The notes under the pieces were generated by a model. That model was not told where the DNA came from. It saw only the letters and a list, made by a program, of their open reading frames with translations, and searched no databases. A stretch of 26,868 bases of DNA from DASPSR01 sp035516175. Its GTDB lineage: Bacteria > Nitrospirota > UBA9217. How positions within the stretch are numbered: the first letter of the stretch is position 1; every line of letters starts with the position of its first letter. Of this stretch, positions 1 through 7,528 are shown in pieces. Made by a program: the position numbers and the translations under genes. The stretch is taken from positions 1 to 26,868 of the forward strand of contig DATJAO010000070.1 of assembly GCA_035516175.1 (NCBI GenBank), in the 5' to 3' direction.

Positions 1-25
1 ACATTGCACCCCACGTGTGGCAGAA

Positions 26-1855
26 TCATTCGACAGTGACACTCTTCGCCAGGTTCCTCGGCTGGTCCACGTCGGCCCCTCGGAGCACCGCAATATGGTA
101 GGCGAGCAGCTGGAGCGGTATGGACATGAGGATTGGCGTGAGGAGCTGATTGGTCGCGGGCACGGGGATCGTGTGATCAACACGTTTGGCGATCTCCCTA
201 TCGCCTTCGGTAGCCAACGCGATCACGATCCCGCCCCTCGCCTTAACTTCCTCAATATTTGAAAGGATCTTTTCGTACACACTGTTCTTTCCGGCCAGGA
301 CTACCACCGGCATGTTCTCGTCGATGAGCGCTATCGGCCCATGCTTCATCTCGCCCGCCGGGTATCCTTCGGCATGAATATAGGATATTTCCTTCAATTT
401 GAGCGCCCCTTCGAGTGCCACGGGGAAATTCGGTCCCCTGCCGAGGTACAGGAAATCGCTCGCCTTAAAATACCGCTTTGCGATCTGTTCGATGGCATCA
501 TTTTCTTCTAGGCAATGTTCCACCAGCGACGGTATGTGCACGAGGTCGGCCAGCCGCTTCTTCACATCATCAGGAGAAAGCGTTCCTCGCAGCGATCCGA
601 AAAAAAGCCCAAAAAGGTAGAGCGCCGTCAGCTGGGCCGTAAAGGCCTTGGTAGAGGCCACGCCGATCTCAGGCCCGGCATGGGTATAGACAACCCCGTC
701 GGCTTCCCGGCTGGCGGTAGAGCCCACAACATTACAGATGGCGATGACCACTGCACCCCGCTTCTTTGCCTCGCGCATGGCAGCGAGCGTATCTGCTGTT
801 TCCCCGGACTGGGTGATGGCAATGAATAGGTCGTCCTTGCCCACGAGCGGGCTGCGGTAGCGGAACTCCGATGCGATGTCCACCTCGGTCGTGATAGTGG
901 CGAGCTCCTCGAACATGTACTTGCCTACGAGCCCCGCGTGCCAGGACGTGCCGCAGGCGACGATGTATATCTTTTTTACTCCAGGGAGCTGCTCCCGCAC
1001 GGGACCGATCTCCTCTAGGTGAATGGCTCCGGTCTCCTGCGAGATCCTCCCTCGTAGTGTGTCCATAATGGCTCGTGGCTGCTCGAATATCTCTTTGAGC
1101 ATAAAGTGACGGTAGCCGCCCTTTTCTGCCATCACCGGATTCCAAAGCACCCGCGTAATGTCGCGGATAAGTTCTTTGCCCTTGAAGTCGGTAACCTTCA
1201 CTCCCTCGTCAGAGAGCACGACCATCTCATCGTCGTTCAGGAACAAAACGTCGCGTGTGCGGTGGAGGACGGCTGGAATGTCGGAAGCGATGAAAAACTC
1301 GCCCTGGCCCAGACCGACGACGAGGGGGCTCCCCTTGCGCGCACCGACAACCACATCGGGGTTGCGTTCGTCGATCACTGCGATGGCATAGGCGCCTTGT
1401 AGCCTGGCAGTCGCTTCGCGCACCGCTTGGTCGAGGGGGCCCCCCTTCTGAGCGATACTGTCGATCAGGTGGGCTATCACCTCGGTGTCCGTCTCGGACT
1501 GAAACGTGCGGCCCTGCTCAGAGAGTTCCTTCTTGAGCGCGGTATAGTTCTCGATGATGCCGTTATGCACCACCACGACGCTGCCGGCACGGTGCGGATG
1601 TGCATTCTCTTCCGACGGTCTGCCGTGTGTCGCCCACCGTACATGGCCGACGCCTATCCTGCCGGTGAGCGTTTCTCCCCGCAACAGGGCCTCGAGGTTC
1701 TGAAGTTTGCCCACGGCTCTCCTCACCTCGAACTTTCCGTTCTGGAGCACGGCCACGCCCGATGAATCATATCCCCGGTATTCGAGTTTTTTGAGCCCTT
1801 CGATCAGGATCGGGACCGCCGGGTCTTTACCGATGTATCCGATAATGCCACACAT
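26..1855 (-). CDS. glmS: Glucosamine--fructose-6-phosphate aminotransferase (isomerizing)
   Basis: This enzyme makes glucosamine-6-phosphate from fructose-6-phosphate and glutamine, the first committed step toward UDP-GlcNAc for peptidoglycan and LPS, in the cytoplasm. The 609-residue protein has full family length. It begins MCGIIGYIG, so Cys2 is the N-terminal nucleophile of the glutaminase domain (about residues 1-220). Two SIS sugar-isomerase domains follow; the first carries CGTSWHAG near residue 300. The C-terminus NLAKSVTVE is the canonical GlmS ending. It lies downstream of glmU on the same strand, separated by a 141-bp AT-rich gap, so the pathway genes are clustered but may not share one transcript. 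No glmS ribozyme is apparent in that gap. The stop codon is only 25 bp from the window edge. Confidence 0.97.
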   Translation of the reverse strand: MCGIIGYIGKDPAVPILIEGLKKLEYRGYDSSGVAVLQNGKFEVRRAVGKLQNLEALLRGETLTGRIGVGHVRWATHGRPSEENAHPHRAGSVVVVHNGIIENYTALKKELSEQGRTFQSETDTEVIAHLIDSIAQKGGPLDQAVREATARLQGAYAIAVIDERNPDVVVGARKGSPLVVGLGQGEFFIASDIPAVLHRTRDVLFLNDDEMVVLSDEGVKVTDFKGKELIRDITRVLWNPVMAEKGGYRHFMLKEIFEQPRAIMDTLRGRISQETGAIHLEEIGPVREQLPGVKKIYIVACGTSWHAGLVGKYMFEELATITTEVDIASEFRYRSPLVGKDDLFIAITQSGETADTLAAMREAKKRGAVVIAICNVVGSTASREADGVVYTHAGPEIGVASTKAFTAQLTALYLFGLFFGSLRGTLSPDDVKKRLADLVHIPSLVEHCLEENDAIEQIAKRYFKASDFLYLGRGPNFPVALEGALKLKEISYIHAEGYPAGEMKHGPIALIDENMPVVVLAGKNSVYEKILSNIEEVKARGGIVIALATEGDREIAKRVDHTIPVPATNQLLTPILMSIPLQLLAYHIAVLRGADVDQPRNLAKSVTVE

Positions 1856-1874
1856 GAATCGTCATGCTCCACTA

Positions 1875-1945
1875 TTCGCAAATATTTTAAATCGCAAATC
1901 ACAAATTCTAAATAATATCCAAATTCGACATCACAATTTCCAAAC
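1875..1945. repeat. AT-rich degenerate intergenic repeat
   Basis: The glmS-glmU gap holds short, loosely repeated blocks such as AAATCGCAAATCACAAATTC and CCAAATTCGACATCACAATT. On the minus strand they read as variations of ATTTGTGATTTG. Read in frame they give the EF/DL/CDLEF-like strings often seen in spurious ORFs from dispersed AT-rich elements of environmental bacterial genomes. No conserved promoter or hairpin stands out. Its nature as a dispersed element is inferred from this one copy. Confidence 0.3.
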
Positions 1946-1996
1946 CGTTTGATATTATCTCTTACTGCCTGAAACTTATTTGAGATATGGTGCTTG

Positions 1997-3394
1997 TTAT
2001 TTTGAATGTTTGTCTTTCTCTTGTTTTCGTTTCCTTCTGCGGCTTGCGAAGCCTTCTCGTATCTCCTGGTCAGTGCGGCTGATAGCAAGGGCATCCGCAG
2101 GAACATTCCTGGTAATCGTAGCGCCCGCCGCGATGAGCGCCCCATGCCCTATCGTTACCGGGGCCACAAGCTGTGCATCGCTGCCCACGAATACACCGTC
2201 CTCGATCACGGTCGGATATTTTGCGAACCCGTCATAGTTGCAGGTAATAACGCCGGCTCCGATATTCACATCTTTGCCGATGGTCGCGTCACCGATGTAG
2301 GCAAGATGGTTTGCCTTGCTCCCCTCGCCAATCATTGACTTCTTTACTTCAACGAAATTCCCTATTTTGGCCTTTTCCCCGATGACCGAACCCGGCCGCA
2401 AGTGAGCGAACGGGCCCACCGAAGCGCCGGAGGCGATATCACTCTCCTCGATCACGCAACAGTCCATCACTGTCACATTTTTTCCTATTGCGCTGTTCAC
2501 GATCCGCGTGCCTGGATATACGGTACAGGCCTCGCCGATTGTTGTCTTCCCCTCAAGCCGTATATTCTGGTACAGGACGGTGTCTCGGCCGAGGGAGACC
2601 TCGCTTCCGATAAAAACAGAACCCGGATCGAACATGGTTACGCCTGCAAGCATCCATTTCCGGTTTGTCCGGGAACTGATGATCTTTTCCGCGCGGCTCA
2701 GGTCGTATCTCGAATTCACGCCCATGACCTCATCAGGATCACCGCATGGAAGGGCGGAGACCATAAGCCGTTTCTTCCTCGCAAGCCCTATGGTATCGGG
2801 GAGATAGTACTCTCCCTGGGCGTTGTTCTTTCCGAGCCCTTCCAGGGACGAGAGCAGGAACTTCTTCTCGAAGCAGTAGATGCCGGCGTTTACCTCCCTG
2901 ATCTTTCTCTGCGCCACCGTGGCGTCCTTCTCCTCGACCACGCGCATGATACCGGATTTTCCACGCACTACCCTGCCGTAGCCGAAGGGGTTCTCCACAG
3001 TTGCGGTTATGAGCGTAACCGCGGCGCGAGACTTCGCATGAAGTTCGATGAGGGCTGTGATCGTCCCACTCGTGAGGAGCGGGGTGTCGGCGCACAGGAT
3101 CATGACCGGCCCGGTGGCAGCCGCGATCGCTTCTTTAGCCTGGCTGACGGCATGGCCGGTGCCAAGCTGTTCAGCCTGCAGCACGAACTCCGCATTGTAC
3201 TCCTCGCACGCCTTCCTCACCCGGTCGGCCTGGTGGCCGAGAACAAGAACGATTTTTTCGGGATCGACTTCTGCGGCCGTACCCAGGATGTGCTGGATCA
3301 TCGGGCGGCCTGCGAGCGGGTGGAGCGCCTTAGCAAGGTCGGACTTCATACGCGTTCCAAGACCGGCCGCTAGAATAACGACGGTCGGCTTCAT
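1997..3394 (-). CDS. glmU: Bifunctional GlmU: GlcNAc-1-P uridyltransferase / GlcN-1-P acetyltransferase
   Basis: This cytoplasmic enzyme acetylates glucosamine-1-phosphate and then couples it to UTP, giving UDP-GlcNAc. The 465-residue protein starts with the nucleotidyltransferase signature LAAGLGTRMKS. The first half is the pyrophosphorylase domain. From about residue 250 on, hexapeptide repeats form the left-handed beta-helix acetyltransferase; they include NHLAYIGDA and the NIGAG-ITCNYDG motif typical of GlmU. The ATG overlaps the stop codon of the upstream DUF502 gene by 4 bp (ATGA), so translational coupling is likely. The C-terminal tail is lysine-rich. Length and motifs are normal, and the call is firm. 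Confidence 0.97.
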   Translation of the reverse strand: MKPTVVILAAGLGTRMKSDLAKALHPLAGRPMIQHILGTAAEVDPEKIVLVLGHQADRVRKACEEYNAEFVLQAEQLGTGHAVSQAKEAIAAATGPVMILCADTPLLTSGTITALIELHAKSRAAVTLITATVENPFGYGRVVRGKSGIMRVVEEKDATVAQRKIREVNAGIYCFEKKFLLSSLEGLGKNNAQGEYYLPDTIGLARKKRLMVSALPCGDPDEVMGVNSRYDLSRAEKIISSRTNRKWMLAGVTMFDPGSVFIGSEVSLGRDTVLYQNIRLEGKTTIGEACTVYPGTRIVNSAIGKNVTVMDCCVIEESDIASGASVGPFAHLRPGSVIGEKAKIGNFVEVKKSMIGEGSKANHLAYIGDATIGKDVNIGAGVITCNYDGFAKYPTVIEDGVFVGSDAQLVAPVTIGHGALIAAGATITRNVPADALAISRTDQEIREGFASRRRKRKQEKDKHSK

Positions 3395-4035
3395 GAGCGG
3401 CCCTCCACTGCGTGCTGCGCGGTAAGCTTCAGGACATTTAACTCGCCCAGGGGTACGAGCCCGATGGAGATGATGAATTTCATCCCTTGGTCCACGGTCA
3501 TGTTGAGCTGCTTGACCTCGGCTTCAGGAAGGATAAGGAGGAAACCCGCGGTGGGGTTCGGTGTTGTCGGAACAAAAACGGTGATGAACCTTCCGGAAAG
3601 CCCCAGGGCCTCGCCCTTTATTTCGCCGGTCATGAACCCCATGCTGTAGCATCCTTTCCGCGGGTACTCCACGAGTGCCACACCGCGAAAGCTGTGCTTG
3701 ACCGAAAAGGTCTCCATGATCTGCTTGACCGTCGTGTACACCCCGCGCACGAGCGGTACCTTCTGCATCAAACGATCGCTATATCTGACGAGACGAGTAC
3801 CGAAGTAATTGGCGGAAAGCACACCAACGAGCAGCACGAAAACAATGAGGGTGATGATTCCCAGGCCGGGGAATTTAAGCCCTAGGAAATGCCTCGGCAG
3901 GTCGCCCAGCATACCGTCAATCACGCTGAGCAGGCCGGACAGGACATAGTAGGTCGCCCAGATGGGAATGATCACGAGCAGGCCCGTGATAAAATATTTT
4001 TTAAAGAAATCCTTGATTTTTTTCACAGTGTTCAT
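3391..4035 (-). CDS. DUF502 family inner-membrane protein
   Basis: This 214-residue protein belongs to the DUF502 family, whose biochemical role is not established. After a lysine-rich N-terminus (MNTVKKIKDFFKKY) come two hydrophobic segments, about residues 15-37 and 55-77. The family-typical GVYTTVKQ and PTTPNPTAGFLL motifs follow in a soluble C-terminal part. I chose the ATG at 4035 because the extension to 4200 starts with a non-ATG codon and is arginine-rich and unlike the family. It overlaps glmU by 4 bp and is probably its operon partner, consistent with an envelope role. A TTGCAA-17 bp-TAATAT match exists just upstream, but its -10 runs into the ATG, so I do not count it as this gene's promoter. 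Confidence 0.85.
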   Translation of the reverse strand: MNTVKKIKDFFKKYFITGLLVIIPIWATYYVLSGLLSVIDGMLGDLPRHFLGLKFPGLGIITLIVFVLLVGVLSANYFGTRLVRYSDRLMQKVPLVRGVYTTVKQIMETFSVKHSFRGVALVEYPRKGCYSMGFMTGEIKGEALGLSGRFITVFVPTTPNPTAGFLLILPEAEVKQLNMTVDQGMKFIISIGLVPLGELNVLKLTAQHAVEGRS

Positions 4036-4159
4036 ATTACTGATTTTACTGGTATGTTGCAAGCTTTTTTTAGCGGTGAGAGTAGTAAGATCACCGGATA
4101 TGCGGCGCTCACCAGGAGTTGTACGGCGTGCAGTCTGCAGCAGCAAGGGAGCTGGCGCT

Positions 4160-4321
4160 GTGGACATTGAAAACCGAGACCTATTCGTTCTCGGGGCCAA
4201 GGTGATTCAATCCGGGGAGCCGGTGAAAGGGTCTTTTGGTGATATCGCGCAGACAGCGTTTCGTTTGTTCCTGAAAGTTGATCGGGTCAGCGAGTTGATC
4301 AGATACCTGTTGTTGACCTAA
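4160..4321 (+). CDS. Possible 53-residue small protein, unknown
   Basis: A short reading frame starts at a GTG preceded by GGGAG with 8 bp spacing, a good ribosome binding site. It encodes a charged, soluble-looking peptide (start MDIENRDLFVLG, end SELIRYLLLT). It lies in the 338-bp gap between DUF502 and the b561-like gene, divergent from the former and convergent with the latter. I do not recognise the sequence. It could be a real small protein, the remnant of a larger gene, or chance; apart from it I see no gene in the 4036-4373 stretch. Confidence 0.28.
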   Translation: MDIENRDLFVLGAKVIQSGEPVKGSFGDIAQTAFRLFLKVDRVSELIRYLLLT

Positions 4322-4373
4322 TAATACTGATCAATAGCCTCTCGCTTCTGGAACAGATCCGCCTTGCAATGAC

Positions 4374-4817
4374 TTAGAACAACACCCCGATGCCTAGGAA
4401 TACTTGAATAAGATAGAGACAAAGGATGGTGATGCCGAGAACGAAGTGCGGGGTGCGGTACGGTGAATCGGGACCTTTGATCTTCCGCGAAATAAGGACG
4501 GTAGAAAGAAGGCAAATAACAATAGCACATCCTACCAGAAAATGTGCAGGGTATTCGAGGATATTCCCGGTGTGGAGCAGAATAAGGGTGAGTCCGATCA
4601 GGAAACCGAACCCACCCATTATGGCCAGAACCGGCCCTGTTTTGCGATGCCGTTTGATCGCCTTAAAAGGAAGAAGTGCTTTTGACTTCCGCGCGCGCCT
4701 GATCGTGACCCCGAGCCAGCCGTGATAGAAAAACAGCAGCATCACGAGGAAATTATAGCTGCCGTGCACCAGCCGGAGCGAGGAAAGAAGCTGTCTGTCT
4801 ATCAGAGGGTACTGCAT
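4374..4817 (-). CDS. Four-helix membrane protein, cytochrome b561/DUF4079-like
   Basis: This 147-residue protein has four predicted transmembrane helices at about 17-36, 62-81, 90-110 and 124-145. Histidines lie at helix ends or within helices (His18, His32, His57, His82, His92, His124), the pattern expected for heme-binding b561-like or DUF4079 proteins. Heme binding is inferred and not shown by a specific motif. It follows the cupredoxin gene on the same strand with a 53-bp gap. The pair could form a small electron-transfer unit, with a periplasmic copper protein passing electrons to or from a membrane cytochrome. The start ATG has only a weak AAAGGT upstream. Confidence 0.7.
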   Translation of the reverse strand: MQYPLIDRQLLSSLRLVHGSYNFLVMLLFFYHGWLGVTIRRARKSKALLPFKAIKRHRKTGPVLAIMGGFGFLIGLTLILLHTGNILEYPAHFLVGCAIVICLLSTVLISRKIKGPDSPYRTPHFVLGITILCLYLIQVFLGIGVLF

Positions 4818-4870
4818 ATGTCAAAATTACCTTTCATCGCTCGGCCGTCATCCGCACGTTCGCAATTACC

Positions 4871-5326
4871 TTACTCCACGACCTCGATCACACCCTCCAT
4901 CCCCTTCTCTCTGTGGCTCTTGCCAAAGGGCGACTTCTTATCACAGTAAAAAGGATACTTGCCGACCTTGGTGGGAGTAAACCGGACCACTTTCGGGTCT
5001 TTACTCAGACTCTCCTTGAAATCGATCCCAGCTTCCGGTGCTTTTACGACGATAGAATGGGGAACAAGCCAGGACGAATCCTCTGCTGCCTTAACCTTGA
5101 GCTCGACTGGCAGGTTTACCTTGACCACTATATAGTTCGGATCAAAGTAATACTCACCGCCAGAAATCGCCACACGCTGCACTCCATCCGCGTCAACGGT
5201 CGCGACTACCTGTTTCTCCTTCATCGAAGAGTGCTCATTCCCCTCCTGTTTTGCCTCCTGACCATATGCGAGGTAAAAAGGGAAGAGCAATGAAAAAACG
5301 ACCACAAAACACTTTACGTTTTTCAT
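4871..5326 (-). CDS. Secreted cupredoxin-domain protein
   Basis: This 151-residue protein is probably periplasmic and carries a type 1 copper site. Residues 1-22 form a signal peptide (lysines, a hydrophobic core, then AYG-Q). The beta-sandwich follows, with likely copper ligands His90 (VPHS), Cys128 (FYCD), His138 (KSHR) and Met143 (KGMEG). Cys to second His spans nine residues, longer than in plastocyanin or azurin. The C-terminal GVIEVVE strand is typical of the fold. GAGG-rich ribosome binding sequence (GAGGAGGG) precedes the ATG. A TATAAT on the minus strand at 5380-5375 could be its -10, but I see no good -35. It is upstream of the b561-like membrane gene and likely cotranscribed with it. 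Confidence 0.85.
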   Translation of the reverse strand: MKNVKCFVVVFSLLFPFYLAYGQEAKQEGNEHSSMKEKQVVATVDADGVQRVAISGGEYYFDPNYIVVKVNLPVELKVKAAEDSSWLVPHSIVVKAPEAGIDFKESLSKDPKVVRFTPTKVGKYPFYCDKKSPFGKSHREKGMEGVIEVVE

Positions 5327-5475
5327 GTTCCCTCCTCATAAGGTCATGCCTTGATTCATTTGTTCTTTAATTTTATTATAGCATTGAATATTCACTATTT
5401 TCTATCCATTCGCACGATACGATGCGGCGCGTACCCTACCGTCTTTCACGTCCCCGTTAAAACATCAAGTTCTGT

Positions 5476-6678
5476 TCAGCACACGGGATATTTGCCCCGG
5501 CTCAAATCCCTGCAGAACAGTTTCAAAGAGGAGAACTCCCGCTCGAAAATATCCTCCGCCGCCCTGGTGATCTCGCGGACCTTCCTCCTCCCTTCAAGCA
5601 GGACCTGGGCATTGGCTATCTGCGGCCTGTCAATAGGCATTCCGATTCTGCTCAGGAGCAGAACGTACGCTTCGCGGACCCCGTCGATATGTTCGTAGAG
5701 CTCCCGTGCAATCTTGTGTGCAAGCACACTGTAGATCTTACCTACATGGCTCACCGGGTTCTTGCCCGCCGCTGCTTCGGTGCCCATAGGCCTGTTCATA
5801 GAGATCAGCCCGTTCACCCTGTTTCCGCGCCCCACCTGACCCGAGTCCGCATCCTCGGCAGATGTCCCCAGAAGGCTCAAGTACACGCCTCCAAGCCCCC
5901 GCCCTTGTTCGTCAAGGGTATTGAAGTGAATCCTGATTTCCGAAAATCCTGAGAACTTTGTCACGAATTTTTGCATTTCACCGTGCAGTTTTTCTTTTTT
6001 TTCGAAATAATCGCGCTCGGACCGAACAGCGCTGCAGATAAGGGGCATGGCGACCGTCAGATCGAGGTTCTTCCCGGTCCTCAGCCCCATGACCTTGATG
6101 TCCTCGCCGCTCTCCGGGTTTCGGCGTTTGAAGGGCTTCGAATTGAGATGCCTTTCCAGCTCCAGGACGACGGTCTCGCACTGGCTCAACGGATAGTAGC
6201 CCACGGCGGCGGATGTATCATTTGCTACGCGCATCGAGCCGGGACGGGAAAATATATCGGTGAGCTCTGCAGAGCCTGGCGCGAGCACGAAGCGGTACTT
6301 CACGTGTTTTTCCGGATCTACGAATCTCAAATTCTCTCTGAGCCAGGCTTGTGCGGTTTCTATCGCGATATCCGCCACGGGTATCGACTTCCCGGCGGCT
6401 TTGAACGTCGCCCGGTCGCCGATCGTGAGCTCCATGGGTTTAAGGATTTTCCCGCCCCCAAACCACTTGTCCACTTTCCCCGCAGCGAGCAGCCCTTTGT
6501 CGATATTATGGTGAAGGACGCTGCCGAACTCCCTCATATATTCCTTCGAGAGCTCGATGGATATCGCCTCCATGATGGAATCGCACATATAATCAGGGTG
6601 GCCGGTGCCCTTCCGCTCCACGATCTCCACACGGTGTTCCGCGACCGGCTTTCCTTGATAGGGCTCGATGACAATCAT
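5476..6678 (-). CDS. S-adenosylmethionine synthetase, archaeal type
   Basis: It makes S-adenosylmethionine from methionine and ATP. The 400-residue protein matches the archaeal-type family (COG1812-like) in length and signatures: VERKGTGHPDYMCD near the N-terminus, MELTIGDRA, and the nucleotide-binding segment GQVGRGNRVNG about two thirds along, followed by MNRPMGTEA. I chose the ATG at 6678 because it gives MIVIEPYQG, a usual family start; the longer frame begins at a TTG. It is divergent from phoB. A second, unrelated-looking bacterial-type AdoMet synthetase is at 11830-13029. Archaeal-type enzymes do occur in some bacteria, so transfer need not be recent. Confidence 0.93.
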   Translation of the reverse strand: MIVIEPYQGKPVAEHRVEIVERKGTGHPDYMCDSIMEAISIELSKEYMREFGSVLHHNIDKGLLAAGKVDKWFGGGKILKPMELTIGDRATFKAAGKSIPVADIAIETAQAWLRENLRFVDPEKHVKYRFVLAPGSAELTDIFSRPGSMRVANDTSAAVGYYPLSQCETVVLELERHLNSKPFKRRNPESGEDIKVMGLRTGKNLDLTVAMPLICSAVRSERDYFEKKEKLHGEMQKFVTKFSGFSEIRIHFNTLDEQGRGLGGVYLSLLGTSAEDADSGQVGRGNRVNGLISMNRPMGTEAAAGKNPVSHVGKIYSVLAHKIARELYEHIDGVREAYVLLLSRIGMPIDRPQIANAQVLLEGRRKVREITRAAEDIFEREFSSLKLFCRDLSRGKYPVC

Positions 6679-6734
6679 GATACTAAGTTTACCATATCCA
6701 AATGATAACTTCCGTCCGGGAGCACACAGAGGCT

Positions 6735-6763
6735 TTGACAAAATCAATAAAATGAGTAATAAT
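6735..6763 (+). promoter_or_regulatory. Candidate sigma-70 promoter of the phoBR operon
   Basis: TTGACA at 6735-6740 is followed after 17 bp by AATAAT at 6758-6763. This predicts transcription from about 6770 and a leader of roughly 70 nt before phoB. The leader contains the inverted repeat TAGTT-GTAT-AACTA (6791-6804). No 11-bp Pho-box-like repeats are visible here, so autoregulation is not evident. Confidence 0.5.
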
Positions 6764-6838
6764 TACGAAATTAGCATTATGGCTTTCTAATAGTTGTATA
6801 ACTATAAGGCAAGGGGTCATTTGAGGAGCCCATTCAAT

Positions 6839-7528
6839 ATGAATACAAAAAAGATATTAATAGTGGATGATGAGCCCGATCTGGTAGAGCTTGTCTCTTA
6901 CAATCTTAAGAAAGAAGGCTTTAAAGTTTCCACTGCCCCTGATGGCGAGGACGCACTCGAAAAGGTCCGGAAAAGTGTATATGACCTCATCATCCTCGAT
7001 CTCATGCTCCCAGGCATCCAGGGCGTGGAGCTCTGCCGCATGCTAAGAAGCAATCCAAAGACGGAGGCCATGCCGATCATCATGCTGACCGCCAGGGGAG
7101 AAGTATCAGACAAGATACGCGGCCTCGAGACCGGTGCCGATGACTACATGACTAAACCCTTTAGCCCGAAGGAACTCCTTGCACGGGTGAAAGCTATTCT
7201 TCGGCGATCAGGAGAAGGACCCGCCAAGGATAAGGCCATCCACATCGGCGATCTGCGCATCAACACGGAAACCTACACCGTTACAAAAGGAGATACACCC
7301 CTGCGCCTCAGCGCGACCGAGTTCAAATTACTCCTGTTTCTCGCCGAGAGAAAAGGTAGGGTATTCAGCCGCGAACAGCTCCTCGACGCCGTATGGAAGG
7401 ACGAGTCCTTCGTCGAGCCGAGGACCGTTGATGTGCATATACGGCGGTTGAGGACCCAGATCGAAGATGACCCCTCCGACCCTGCATATATCAAGACCCG
7501 AAGAGGTGTAGGCTACTATGTCGAATAA
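6839..7528 (+). CDS. phoB: OmpR/PhoB-family response regulator
   Basis: This is a DNA-binding response regulator of 229 residues. The receiver domain (1-120) has the acidic pocket Asp10-Asp11, phosphoacceptor Asp54 in ILDLMLPG, Thr84 and Lys106 (TKPF). The C-terminal winged helix ends RRGVGYYVE, and VDVHIRRLRTQIE is the recognition-helix region typical of PhoB. The ATG at 6839 is used because MNTKKILIVDDE is the normal start and GGAG lies 12 bp upstream. It overlaps phoR by 11 bp. The phoB name rests on domain order and partner; no pst or phoU genes are in the window, so the phosphate signal is inferred. Confidence 0.9.
   Translation: MNTKKILIVDDEPDLVELVSYNLKKEGFKVSTAPDGEDALEKVRKSVYDLIILDLMLPGIQGVELCRMLRSNPKTEAMPIIMLTARGEVSDKIRGLETGADDYMTKPFSPKELLARVKAILRRSGEGPAKDKAIHIGDLRINTETYTVTKGDTPLRLSATEFKLLLFLAERKGRVFSREQLLDAVWKDESFVEPRTVDVHIRRLRTQIEDDPSDPAYIKTRRGVGYYVE

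Noticed and set aside
2402..3373. 323-residue plus-strand reading frame
   Set aside because: Antisense to glmU, without family resemblance; glmU on the minus strand is unambiguous.
4030..4064. TTGCAA-17-TAATAT promoter match upstream of DUF502
   Set aside because: The -10 overlaps the chosen ATG, so transcription would start inside the gene.
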